From: Rhizaria sp. SCN 62-66
Lineage: Eukaryota; Rhizaria, unplaced
NCBI GenBank assembly: GCA_001724265.1
Contig: MEDY01000097.1
Location: 1-64,000, forward strand
DNA length: 64,000 nucleotides
Direction: 5' to 3'
Below are positions 20,204 to 29,960 of this stretch, piece by piece. The translations under genes and the position numbers were made by a program. The notes beneath the pieces were generated by a model that was not told the DNA's origin, searched no databases, and was given only the letters and a program-made list of their open reading frames with translations. Position 1 is the first letter of the stretch, and the number at the start of each line of letters is the position of its first letter.

Positions 20204-22405
20204 TCAGAGCGCGAGGCGCGCGATGGTGTCGCCCTCGGGGACCTGGACCTCGATGACGTCCTTCTCGTCGTCGGAGGCGAGGCCGTGACGCAGCTCGATG
20301 CGCTCGTTGCGCTCCTTCTTGTGGATCTCCGCGCACCGCGCGCGGTACTCGCGCCAGGCCGACTTGATCGCCTGGCGCCGCTTCGTGTGCTCGCTCTTCT
20401 TGGCGCGCAGGATGTCGTTGTCCTCGGCGTCGAACGTCTTCCAGTACTTAGTCTTGAGCTGCGCGCGCGTCTCGGCCAGCTGCGCCGCAGTGAGCGCGGT
20501 GCGCGGGCGCGGGCGCCAGAGGAACTGGTGAAGCTTCTCCACGGTCGCCGCAACGAGGATCTCGCCCTGGAAGGACCAGATGCGGTACCCGTCCTCGATC
20601 TTGTCGCGCCAGGTGCCCGTGGCAGAACCCACGGCGCGCGTGATCGCGGTGGTGAAGAAGCGCCCCGAGGGGTCCCAGCACACCGTCGTGGCGTTATCAT
20701 GCTCGAGCGCGTCGATCATCACGGGCGCCGTGTCGTCCTTGGAGCAGTCGAAGAGGTACACGCCCGTGGGCGCGGGCGCGAGGATGGCGACGACGAGGTG
20801 GCCACCCGCGGGCGACCAGTGCAGCTGGAACGCGTCGTACTTGTGGTTCGGCGGGATCACCAGCGTGAAGACGGCGACGCGCTTCGTCACGATGCTCGGG
20901 CCCATCGACTCGACGCCCGCGGCAGCGGCAGCGGCAGCGGCGCCGGCGGCAGCAGCGCCACCGGCGGCGGCGGCCGCGCCCTTCTTGCCCTTGCCCTGCT
21001 GGGAGGTAACGACGGCGACGGGGGCGGCGACGGCGCCCTCGGTGGGGAGGCGGTAGATGGACACCTCGCACTTCCACACGGGCGAGCCGGGCGCGGCGGG
21101 CACGGCGGCGGTGCAGACGAAGAACGGGCGCACGGGGTCAAAGGCGAACTTGCCAGGATTGGCCAGCGTCACCTCCTCGACGGGCACGTCGCGCTTGGAC
21201 ATGTTGAAGAAGTCGATGCTGTACGCAAAGGCCTTCTTGCCCTTGCGGCGCGTGACGTACGAGGCGAGGTACTTGCCGCTGGCCTGCCAGTGCAGCGTGG
21301 CCGACACGACCTCGAACTTGTGCTTCTCGGCGAGCAGGCGGCGCGAGGGAATGTCCATGACCGCCACGACGGACTGCGACGACGCGGCGTCGAGCATTGA
21401 GTAGGCGAGCAGGTTACGGGTGGGGCACCAGGCGACCTCGGTGACGTTGGGGATGGCGATCGCCTTGTTGTCGAGCTGCGTCATCGCGGGCGCCTCGTAG
21501 ACCGAGATGCCCTTAGGCATGACGCGCGCGAGGTACTTGCCGTCAAAAGACCACTGCAGCGTAGAGAACACAGGCTTGTCGGCCGGCAGGTCGTCGAACT
21601 GGCGCAGCAGCGCGCCCGAGGCGACGGACCACGCCTTGACGATGGGCGCGGCGCCGGCGGCGGCGGGCGCCGAGGCCGTGAGCAGGTAGCGCTCGCATGG
21701 GGAGAAGAGCAGCTCCTGCACGTGCGCGTGCGCGAACTTGTTGATGCGCGAGAAGGCCGCCGCGCCCCAGAGCGCGATGCCCTGCAGGTGGAAGGTGACG
21801 AGGTAGGAGCCGGCGGGGGACCACTGGACGCCCAGCTCGGTCCACGAGCGGCCCGCCTTGCGGTTGCCCTCGTCGCCAGAGGTGACCCACTCGCGGCCCT
21901 GCTCCTCGGCCTTGCGCAGAGGGTCGTTGAAGAAGATGTGCGTCTCGGGGACAGAGTTCTCGGTGGTGCGGATCACAAACTGGTCGCGGAAGTGGCGGTC
22001 GAGCAGCCAAGAGCGCAGGAACGGCGTCGGCGGGGGCACCACGGACGTGTCGGGATCAGTGTACGCGTCAGGCGTGGAGACGACCTTGTCGAAGTCGGAG
22101 ATGACCGAGACCTTGAAGATGTGCGTCTTGTCCATGGGCTTGCCGTGCATGTTGGCGATCGCGGCCTGCGCCTCGGCCGCCGTAGAGTATTGGATGAAGA
22201 GGTAGCCGAGGGTGAGGCCGGAGGACTCGTCCTTGGGCATCACGATGTCGACGATCGTGCCAGAGGGCGCGAACTTGGCCTTGACGAAGTGGATCAGCTT
22301 GTCGTACTTGTCGGCACCGACAACGGGGATAGAGTCAACCAGGACGCACATGTCCATCGACTCGTCCAGGACGGGCGCTTCGGGCTTCTTGAGGCTTGCG
22401 CTCAT
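20204..22405 (-). CDS. EIF3B: Translation initiation factor eIF3 subunit b (Prt1-like)
   Basis: 733 residues from the ATG at 22405 (MSASLKKPEAPVLDESMD) to TGA. The frame is open upstream to another ATG at 22498, but that extension is leader-like and was left out. An RRM occupies about residues 20-105, with GLTLGYLFIQY as its RNP1-like strand. It is followed by the RDQFVIR..ETHIFFND segment and a large WD40 propeller typical of eIF3b. An Ala-rich insert (about 475-500, after QQGKGKKG) sits in a propeller loop. The C-terminal helix SAWREYRARCAEIHKKERNE matches the region that in known eIF3b contacts other subunits. Role: scaffold of eIF3 on the 40S ribosomal subunit during initiation in the cytoplasm. 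Transcribed in the same direction as the downstream PLAA gene. Confidence 0.93.
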   Translation of the reverse strand: MSASLKKPEAPVLDESMDMCVLVDSIPVVGADKYDKLIHFVKAKFAPSGTIVDIVMPKDESSGLTLGYLFIQYSTAAEAQAAIANMHGKPMDKTHIFKVSVISDFDKVVSTPDAYTDPDTSVVPPPTPFLRSWLLDRHFRDQFVIRTTENSVPETHIFFNDPLRKAEEQGREWVTSGDEGNRKAGRSWTELGVQWSPAGSYLVTFHLQGIALWGAAAFSRINKFAHAHVQELLFSPCERYLLTASAPAAAGAAPIVKAWSVASGALLRQFDDLPADKPVFSTLQWSFDGKYLARVMPKGISVYEAPAMTQLDNKAIAIPNVTEVAWCPTRNLLAYSMLDAASSQSVVAVMDIPSRRLLAEKHKFEVVSATLHWQASGKYLASYVTRRKGKKAFAYSIDFFNMSKRDVPVEEVTLANPGKFAFDPVRPFFVCTAAVPAAPGSPVWKCEVSIYRLPTEGAVAAPVAVVTSQQGKGKKGAAAAAGGAAAAGAAAAAAAAGVESMGPSIVTKRVAVFTLVIPPNHKYDAFQLHWSPAGGHLVVAILAPAPTGVYLFDCSKDDTAPVMIDALEHDNATTVCWDPSGRFFTTAITRAVGSATGTWRDKIEDGYRIWSFQGEILVAATVEKLHQFLWRPRPRTALTAAQLAETRAQLKTKYWKTFDAEDNDILRAKKSEHTKRRQAIKSAWREYRARCAEIHKKERNERIELRHGLASDDEKDVIEVQVPEGDTIARLAL

Positions 22406-23073
22406 CTGTAAACGCGGGGTGCGCCGAGCAACAACACGGAGGTGGTAAAGAGAGAGCACAAAGAGATATAAGCGGGCATGCAAAGCACAGGTTAGCAACG
22501 TCTCCTAAAGTCGTAATTGCGGATCTAGAAAATAAACAACAAAATCATACCACAACAAACACAGATAATCCCACAGGACCGTAGCCAGGACAGAAAATCA
22601 CCCCCGCGAGATCGCCGTGAAGAGAGACCGCAAAGCGTCGGACAGGGTCGGTGCCGTCCCGACCGCGAGTGATCGGTCGTCCTGCGGGGGAAGTTAAGCC
22701 GCGAGGTCGGCCGAACTGAGCCAGACCGAGACTGACCGAGGACCAACTCGCGGGTCAAAACGGGCCCTCTGGTGTGTGTCGGGGCGTCAGTGTTGCATTA
22801 TTTAATAGCGATTTATAGCAAGAATCGCCTCAATTAAATCCGGTCATTTTACTTATTCTTCATTTTGACCCTCTCTGGGTCTTATTGCGACCTTGAATCT
22901 CGCTGTCAGCTGCACTCTGTTACCAACGTGTTGGGGGAGTGGAAAACACCTCTTGCTTGGTCTCTATTTGTTCTTGAATGAGCTAAGCGCACGCTTTGAA
23001 CAATCCCTACTTATTTCTTTTGCTTCTCCTCCGTTTGTTGTCTCTTCCTGCTTGTTTCACTGCTGTAGTAGGG
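22406..23073. promoter_or_regulatory. Divergent intergenic region
   Basis: Spacer between the eIF3b and mitochondrial uL10 starts, expected to contain both promoters. Around 22620-22760 it is GC-rich, then AT-rich. The region just before the uL10 start is pyrimidine-rich. No gene recognised. Confidence 0.5.
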
Positions 23074-23946
23074 ATGTCGTTCCTTGGTCTGGCGCGCCGT
23101 ATGGCTGCGACTACCGCCAAGCCCGCCGCCGCCGCTGCGGCCGCCAGCCTTGCTGTGGTTGGCGCTGCTCCTGCCCGCGAGCTGAGCACGTCTCTCTTCT
23201 CTTCCTCGAAGCCCCTGTTCCGCTCGAGCTACGTCGCTCCCCTGACCAAGGGTGACTGGCGCGTCTCGAACAAGCGCCACCGCAAGGGCACTAAGGTCGT
23301 GCGTGGTATCCTCAATGACGAGGGCAAACTCGAGGTTCCTTCGATCCGCACCGAGGCTGAGGCTGCCGCCGAGAAGGCCGCGATTCGCTCTATGCGTCCC
23401 ACGCGTACCGTGTTCCCGCTGCGCAAGGTGTTCCTGCGCAACAAGTACCGCGATCTGTTCGACAAGGCGCAGCTCATGGTCGTGCTCCATTCGCTCGACT
23501 CGACCTCGTTCGAGCTCCTCAAGAACGACGTCTCGGACCACTTCACCTCGGCGCACCTCTGCACGGGCCTTATCCAGATTCAGGACAAGCCCTACGCCAA
23601 CCTGGTGAACCTGCTGCGCTCGACGGCGCGCGTGCTGTACCTCACCGACGCCTCTAAGGTTATCACGGGCCTCGCCGCGCTCAACACGGCCGTCAAGGCC
23701 TACCCCAATCTTCTCTTCCTGGGCGGCATGGTCCAGGGCGCCACGGTCACCTCGTACCAGATGGAGGAGCTGCTCCAGTTCCAGTCGATTGAGCAGGTCA
23801 AGGGCACTGTCATCCCCTACCTCAGCGCGCCCGCGCAAATCATCCCCGCGCTCCAGTCGCCCTCGATGCAGCTTATCCAGCTCCTCCAGCACCACTCCAA
23901 GGTCCTCGGCGGTGCCGGTGCCGAGGGCGCGGCCGCTCCCGCCTGA
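23074..23946 (+). CDS. Mitochondrial large-subunit ribosomal protein uL10m (L10)
   Basis: 290 residues from the ATG at 23074 to TGA; an earlier in-frame ATG at 22996 would add a hydrophobic leader that reads like 5' UTR. The first ~50 residues (MSFLGLARRMAATTAKPAAA) are basic, hydroxylated and Ala-rich, a typical mitochondrial presequence. The body carries the uL10 fold: FPLRKVFLRNKYRDLFDKAQ, then LMVVLHSLDSTSFELLKNDV, then LLFLGGMVQGATVTSYQMEE, ending with a helical tail for L7/L12 binding in known members. Role: base of the ribosomal stalk that recruits translation factors. A second ATG at 23101 is also possible as the start. Confidence 0.75.
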   Translation: MSFLGLARRMAATTAKPAAAAAAASLAVVGAAPARELSTSLFSSSKPLFRSSYVAPLTKGDWRVSNKRHRKGTKVVRGILNDEGKLEVPSIRTEAEAAAEKAAIRSMRPTRTVFPLRKVFLRNKYRDLFDKAQLMVVLHSLDSTSFELLKNDVSDHFTSAHLCTGLIQIQDKPYANLVNLLRSTARVLYLTDASKVITGLAALNTAVKAYPNLLFLGGMVQGATVTSYQMEELLQFQSIEQVKGTVIPYLSAPAQIIPALQSPSMQLIQLLQHHSKVLGGAGAEGAAAPA

Positions 23947-24388
23947 GCGCCACGACCACCGCGTGAGCACCACCACCAACACAGTACAGTGTACATGCGA
24001 GTGCGACATCATTCTCGCAGCTCTTCTGTTGTTGTTTCTGGTGCTTGATGATGATTATTATAGCCCTTGGCTTTGTTGTTTATGTATTGGGACGCTTCAT
24101 CTGGAGTGTTCTGTTTCTCTCTTTATCTCTTGCTCTCTCTCTATCTTGTGTACCTACAGTTCTGTTGGCACCCACGAAACCTGACACACGCACTGCGACG
24201 TTACGCTGCGCTACTTAACGCTTATTCACGCACACGCTTTGTTTTGTATAGTATCTACGTACTAACATCGCGGCTGCGTTGGCGTGGGAGCTGTTAGCTG
24301 TAGTCTGTGTAGGTATCGGTATGTGTTTGTGTAAACAGATATGGCCAGTCTGAGCGGACCAGCGACACCGCAACACAAAACCTATTTT

Positions 24389-24398
24389 AATAAATAAA
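24389..24398 (+). terminator. Likely polyadenylation signal of uL10m gene
   Basis: Two overlapping AATAAA hexamers about 440 nt after the uL10m stop codon. Confidence 0.5.
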
Positions 24399-26292
24399 AC
24401 CCTTTAATTCAAACATATAGTTGTTGGGTCGTTTTTTCACATGCGGTGGCTGCTTCATTTTCGTCATTCTCTCTCCGATATCTTTTTTTCAGCAAGTCAA
24501 ACAGTGTGAAGAGACATTAAGATCGGGATCCCGATAGAACTTCGTCATTTCAACTTAAATTCACGGTGCATTTGCATGACCAAAAGTTGTAAAATGTCAT
24601 TTATCTTTTGATACTTCGTTCATGTCACGCCATCACTGCTATATAAGCAATATGTGTTATGTTCGAAATCGGCATAGACTTGTGAAGTGACACACACAGA
24701 AAGGCGACTGTATTTAGTTGTATTGCATAGCAAATGCTTTTTTTAAACGATTGTTTCTGATTCTTCTTGTCTACATAATGACTTCCGGTCAGATCAATCC
24801 CCTGACAATGATGTTGATGTTGTCGGCCGTGCTAATTAATGTGATGATTTTGTACTGTTGAAACGTGGTGGAGATGGTGCTGTTGATGTTGTTGTTGAGG
24901 TTGATCGTTGCCGCAACGCAACTGCAAAAAGCCGGACGCAGTTGCCGTCGCCGCGCGCTGCACATGAAGAGGCACAGACGCACGCACACATGCTGTCCAT
25001 GGCGTGCACAGACACACTCATGTGATGCTGCTGCTGCTGCCGCTGCTGATGCTACTGGTCGTTGCGACGTCGATGCTTTTGTCATGAGGACGGTTGGGGA
25101 AGTGGGGTTATTGTTGGAGAGGTGATGTTGAGGAATTGCCGAGTAACGACCCGCGCTCTGTCGCCACAACCGTAAACAGTCTGTTACAGCAGCGGCAGCA
25201 GTTGATATTATAATAGAAACAGAGAGCGCGGGGCGTGCAGCTGAGAGAGTGTGTGTGCGCGCGAGGGGATATGAGGAAAAACATACTGAGAACTAGAGAT
25301 AATACTGGTGACACTAAGATGTGATGAAATAAAATTTTACTAAGGCTAAACAAAAAAGGAAGCTCGATGCAAGGTTGTGATGATAAGAACTGACGAGGGA
25401 AGTAAACACAACAAACTAAAAAAACCTTTGTCAACAAGCTTTTTGAGATAGCATATTAATATTTTAAGTGACATGACGACATACTACAAAGCGTAAATGA
25501 AAAAAGAAAACGAAAAAAAGGAGAAAACAAGGGAGATGATGGGTCGGGAGCAGGGACAGGGATCGGCGGACTTGGGGAGTAATAGAGCGGGGGATTAAAG
25601 GAGGATGCGGCAGGAGCGGGGACAGAGAGGGGATAAGGAGAGGAATGCGAGTGGGACGGAGACGACAACGAGGAAAGATGATCAACAAAAGCGGGGGATT
25701 AGGATTAGGATTGGGAAGGGGAACACAAACGGTGTTCAACAGAGGGCGGTGCGGTGATGGGACGACAGGCGGGGCAAGGGCAAAGACGAGTGTGGGAGAA
25801 AGGGACACAGGAGAAAAGAAGAGGCGAGGAAGAGCAAAAGCAAGAGAGAAACGAAACGAAAAGAAGAGCAAAGCATACTGGCAAAACAATGGTCTGAAAA
25901 CCAAACTTAGTGTACGCAACACATCGCCACGTGGACACTGCGTCGAAAACGAACAACGTGTTCGTGTTTGTGTAGTTTCGTGTGACGAGTGTTTTTCGCG
26001 GCGAAGCGGCACCTGTGACGGACAAGGTCGTACACATGGGTTTTTTCAGAGACAGTGCTCTGTCTGAGGGAGCAAAGCAAAACACAATCCGCGGTGACAT
26101 TGACGTTCACAGCAAACAGTGAGCATAAACAGCAACACATGCACAAGCAACGGACACGAGCGCATTTGCTCGCGCGCGCTCGTGCAGTGAGCGCTACAAG
26201 ACAGACAACACGTATGAGGGGAGTGTAGCTGTACTGTCGCTGTCGCGGTGACTGTGGCTATGCGACAGGTGCAGCGCAGTGCATTGAACTGG

Positions 26293-26347
26293 ACTGCACT
26301 GCACTGCACTGCACTGCACTGCACTGCACTGCACTGCACTGCACTGC
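26293..26347. repeat. ACTGC pentanucleotide satellite, 11 copies
   Basis: Perfect tandem array of the unit ACTGC, 55 nt, in noncoding DNA. The unit length is not a multiple of three, consistent with a non-coding setting. Confidence 0.97.
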
Positions 26348-26598
26348 ATTTGAGCGCGGCTGCTCAAAGAGAAAAATACGAAAGGAACAGGAACGAAGAC
26401 GATAAGGACGGGGATGAGGATGAGGGGGAAGGTGATGAAGAAGGACAACAACAACAGCGACGAAGCAGAAGCGGGTGCATTAGCGGATGCAGGACGGAGT
26501 GAACGAGAGCGAAGAAGAGAGAAAGAGATGAATGGAGAGGCTGAAAGAGCGGGCTCAGGAGGACATAGGGGACTGGGAAAGGCGAATGATACGAACGA

Positions 26599-26647
<49 letters not shown>

Positions 26648-26648
26648 G
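26599..26648. repeat. Compound (TG)n(AG)n microsatellite
   Basis: About 13 TG units pass directly into about 11 AG units. Such purine-pyrimidine tracts can adopt non-B DNA; here it is simply a likely polymorphic marker. Confidence 0.97.
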
Positions 26649-27603
26649 TGGTGATGAGTGCGCGTACAAGAGGCAAAGCGAGTGCAACTGACTGGGATGA
26701 CAGTGACAAAGCGCATATGTCGTTGATGCACGGGAGAAAAGAGAGAGAAAGAGAGAGCGTAAAGTAACTGTGTCTGACGAGAAGATGAGAGAAAATGAGG
26801 GGCCGGCGAAGGGCTAGGTAGAGATTGGTAGGTATAGATTATTGTGAGTAAGTTGGAGAGAGAGATAAATGATGATGGCAGCAGTTGCAACGGCATTAAC
26901 AGCTGCAACACCAACAACAGCAACACCAACAAGCAGCAGCAACAGAAGCAGCGACTACACGCGCGTTCCGTTACACGTGGCACAGAGAGTTAGTACATGT
27001 CAGAATGGCACAACAGCGAGCGGAGTGAGTGTGTGTGTCGAGTGATTGAGAGCACGAACACCGCGGCAGTCGCAGCAACTGCGAAGGCCCCGGGCTGCGC
27101 GAGTTGACACTGGCACCGACATTGACACTGGCACTGGCATTGTAGTCACGAGCACGGGCATTACACTAGCATGGGAGGACGCGAGTGAAATGAATTTGCA
27201 TCCACGTTGTACTAAGCACTACTGATCTAACGGAGTTGATGCTTGATCCTATTAGAAAATGACGAAAGCTGTGATTATTACGATTAAGGAGTGTTAAAAA
27301 CGTGATATTGGACGTGTTGTTGGTGCTGCATCAGGCGGGAGTTTGTTTAGTTCGTAAAAGAAAAAGAGGCTCAACAGAGAAACAAGTGTGGCCAAGCCGT
27401 AGTTAAACGAATGACACAGACAAGAAAACAGAGACAAAGGGGAAAATAAGCAGACTCCACAGCGGCTACAGCCTCGCGAACGGCTGCAGCAGCATTGTGG
27501 AAGTCCACGTTCACGCAATAGCGACGGTGACAGCAACTGCAACAGTGGCAGCCTCGACGGCAGCGATGGCAACGAGCGTCTGTGACGACGGCAGCGGCGG
27601 CAA

Positions 27604-27830
27604 TCAGGCAGTCAAGTGATACAGTCCAGTCAGAAGTCGGCATGCTTCAGTCAATCAGTCAATTGGCCAGTCAGACAGGCGACAGTTAAGCGAGCAGTTA
27701 AGCACGCACGCGAGAAAGCGCGCGGGTGCAAGCAGTTAGACAATCATTTAGTCAGCAAATCAGCGATAGTAAACAGTCAGTCAGTCAGCCAGTCAGGCAC
27801 TAATCACTAGCAAGTCAATTACTAGGAAGT
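27604..27830. repeat. Degenerate CAGT/CAGTCA-rich minisatellite
   Basis: Many irregularly spaced copies of CAGTCA, GTCAGT and AGTCA, densest around 27655-27675 and 27775-27800. No coding potential seen. Confidence 0.7.
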
Positions 27831-29960
27831 CATGAGCCATGAAAGCGTGCGCAAACGCACACGCACTGCGGACCCGCATACATAAACCTGGTGAAATAGG
27901 CGTGTGCGCCGCAGTACGTGCAGGCTGAGACACATGGCACGGTGTGTGTGCACAGTCGGCGGGCATTCTATCACATTGACCGACGACAGCGCACAGAAAC
28001 ACACTGGACGAATGGTGTGCGACTGTGTGCGCGTACTGAGACTGCTATAATGCGAGAGAGATGTTGGGAGAAATGAATGTTAAAACATGCAAGCAGATAA
28101 ACAGACTGAAAAGCAACGGTGTGGGGGAGCAGGGATAGTCATTGGCGAACTCAAAGAGTAAAGAGGAAAGCGAAAAAAAAAGCCGCTTCAGCGCGCGCCA
28201 CCCACAGTGTCTAGCAATGACGCGAACTCGCCGTACGTGAACTAAGGTCAAAACAGAATAGCACGAGTGTGCAGAGACGCAAAGCGAAATAAACTAAAGA
28301 TGCACGACCGCGCGCGGACAAAAGCACACACAGTGCACTTGACACCAAACACATACGCGGGTGTAAAGTGCAACCGAATGCAGCGAAGTGCTTTGTCACA
28401 GAGCGCGCGACGGGCATACGTTTGGCGAAAAAAAGCGAAACGAAAAGGCAATCTCGCGGAGACAACGACATCGACAGCGGTGGCGGCTGTTGCAATAGCG
28501 TAACAGCATAGCAATGATCGAGAGAGGTGTTTGTTGTGGGTATGAGGGCGACAGCATACTGAGAACAGAAAGAGTCTGAACGCAAGAGAGACAATGAGTG
28601 TGCATGAGAGCAAAGCAAGATGACTCCGGCAAAAATACGCGCCGTTTCACTCCAACATGCATTCACAGACACACACACTCAGAGGCTCACTGCATGGCAC
28701 AACGCAACGACAAGCTGTGCACAAAACAAACTCCAATGCATTTCAGTCAGTTTGCGCTCACTTTCACGATGATAACAAAGCGTCTCGATTACAACAAACA
28801 CATCCAAGGTCACATCCGTCGGCGTTGTCACTGAGAGCGCCAGTGCCCGTGCCAAGAAACGGCTGCGGCGCAAAGCGCAAAAAGCGCATGCAATAGAAAC
28901 AAGCTATACGGATAGCGTTAACAGATGTACACAGAGAGAGAGAAACAGAGCAAGATGTGGCGGGGAAAACAGGCCAATTCGGGATAGGGGGACAGCAGAT
29001 AGGGCGGGTACGAGGTAAGGGGTTCGGGGAGGAAGTGAGGTTCAAACACATAAAACATTACAGTAAACAAAAAACATTGAAACTCTAGCGATTGTCTAGA
29101 TAATCGCGGGGTTAAACTTTGAGTGGACACTTGACTAGTACAGGGGTAGACAGTACTTAGTTGCAAGATGGCAAGATACATAAACAAAGCATACGAATGT
29201 CGCAAATATGAATAAAAAAAGACAAGAAATAAACAAAAATACTACTACGCATAAGAATGACATATTTCTTACAAACAGAGGCGCTCATTAGCGAAAAAAC
29301 AGATTGAGCAAAATGGTTGAGCGCCCAAAGAAAAACCAGAAGTAGTCACCGTTGATTGACGACAGCAGCAAGCATTCACAAAGCACAAAAATAAGCAGCT
29401 ATCGGCCTCCGAGAGCTAATTCGTTTGGCACGCGAACAGTGTTAAGGGCGCTGCAAACGTCCGCAGGCAACGCATCACACACCATGGTTAACACAGAGTA
29501 GCATCGAAAAGACAGAGCTTTGCCGAGCAAAGCAGCAGGCGCGGCCAAGGGAGGCAGTCAATGCGCGTGTTAAGCGTGAGACGGTAAGTGCGCTGGTGAA
29601 GCAACGGCGTTAATGCAGAACCAGGGTCCGGTTCAGTTAGTGTGGGCGCAAAGCAGGTGCGCATCTTGATAGCGGATGCAGAGCGAGAGTTAAACATGAA
29701 TCACGAATCGCGCGCGCAAGCGCAAGTCGAGACGTAGGCAGTAGATGCAGCAGAGAATACAAGGCAGAAAAGCAAAGCAACAGCGTACAAACAGAGAGTA
29801 ACCTTTTGAGCAAAGAAACTTTCCGGGTTATCAATCAACACATGGTGCAGAGAAGCAGGACAGAGCGGTGCATTGGCGATCATTGACTCGCGTTTCGCAT
29901 GGACACGAGGCAACGACTGTGCGTAAGCGGGTAAGCATGGCAGGCGGCAGACTGGCACGC

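Larger units (their letters stand above)
23947..29960. other. 6-kb gene-poor, repeat-bearing region
   Basis: The longest spacer in the window, between convergent uL10m and KH-protein genes. The first ~1.2 kb is AT-rich. From about 25200 to 29900 the plus strand is rich in A and G with few T, so the strand transcribed with the KH gene is pyrimidine-rich. It contains an ACTGC satellite, adjacent TG and AG microsatellites, and a CAGTCA-rich segment. All ORFs are short, lack domains and do not have the G/C-ending codons of local genes. Possible contents are a long KH-gene 3' UTR or a noncoding RNA; neither can be shown here. Confidence 0.6.

Noticed and set aside
22406-22498. N-terminal extension of eIF3b from the ATG at 22498
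   Set aside because: Leader-like hydrophobic/basic sequence; MSASLKKPEAPVLDE at 22405 fits the usual start just before the RRM.
24789-25169. 126-codon minus-strand ORF with Asn- and Ala-runs
   Set aside because: Arises from GTT/GTTGAT-type simple sequence; no gene-like codon use and no domain.
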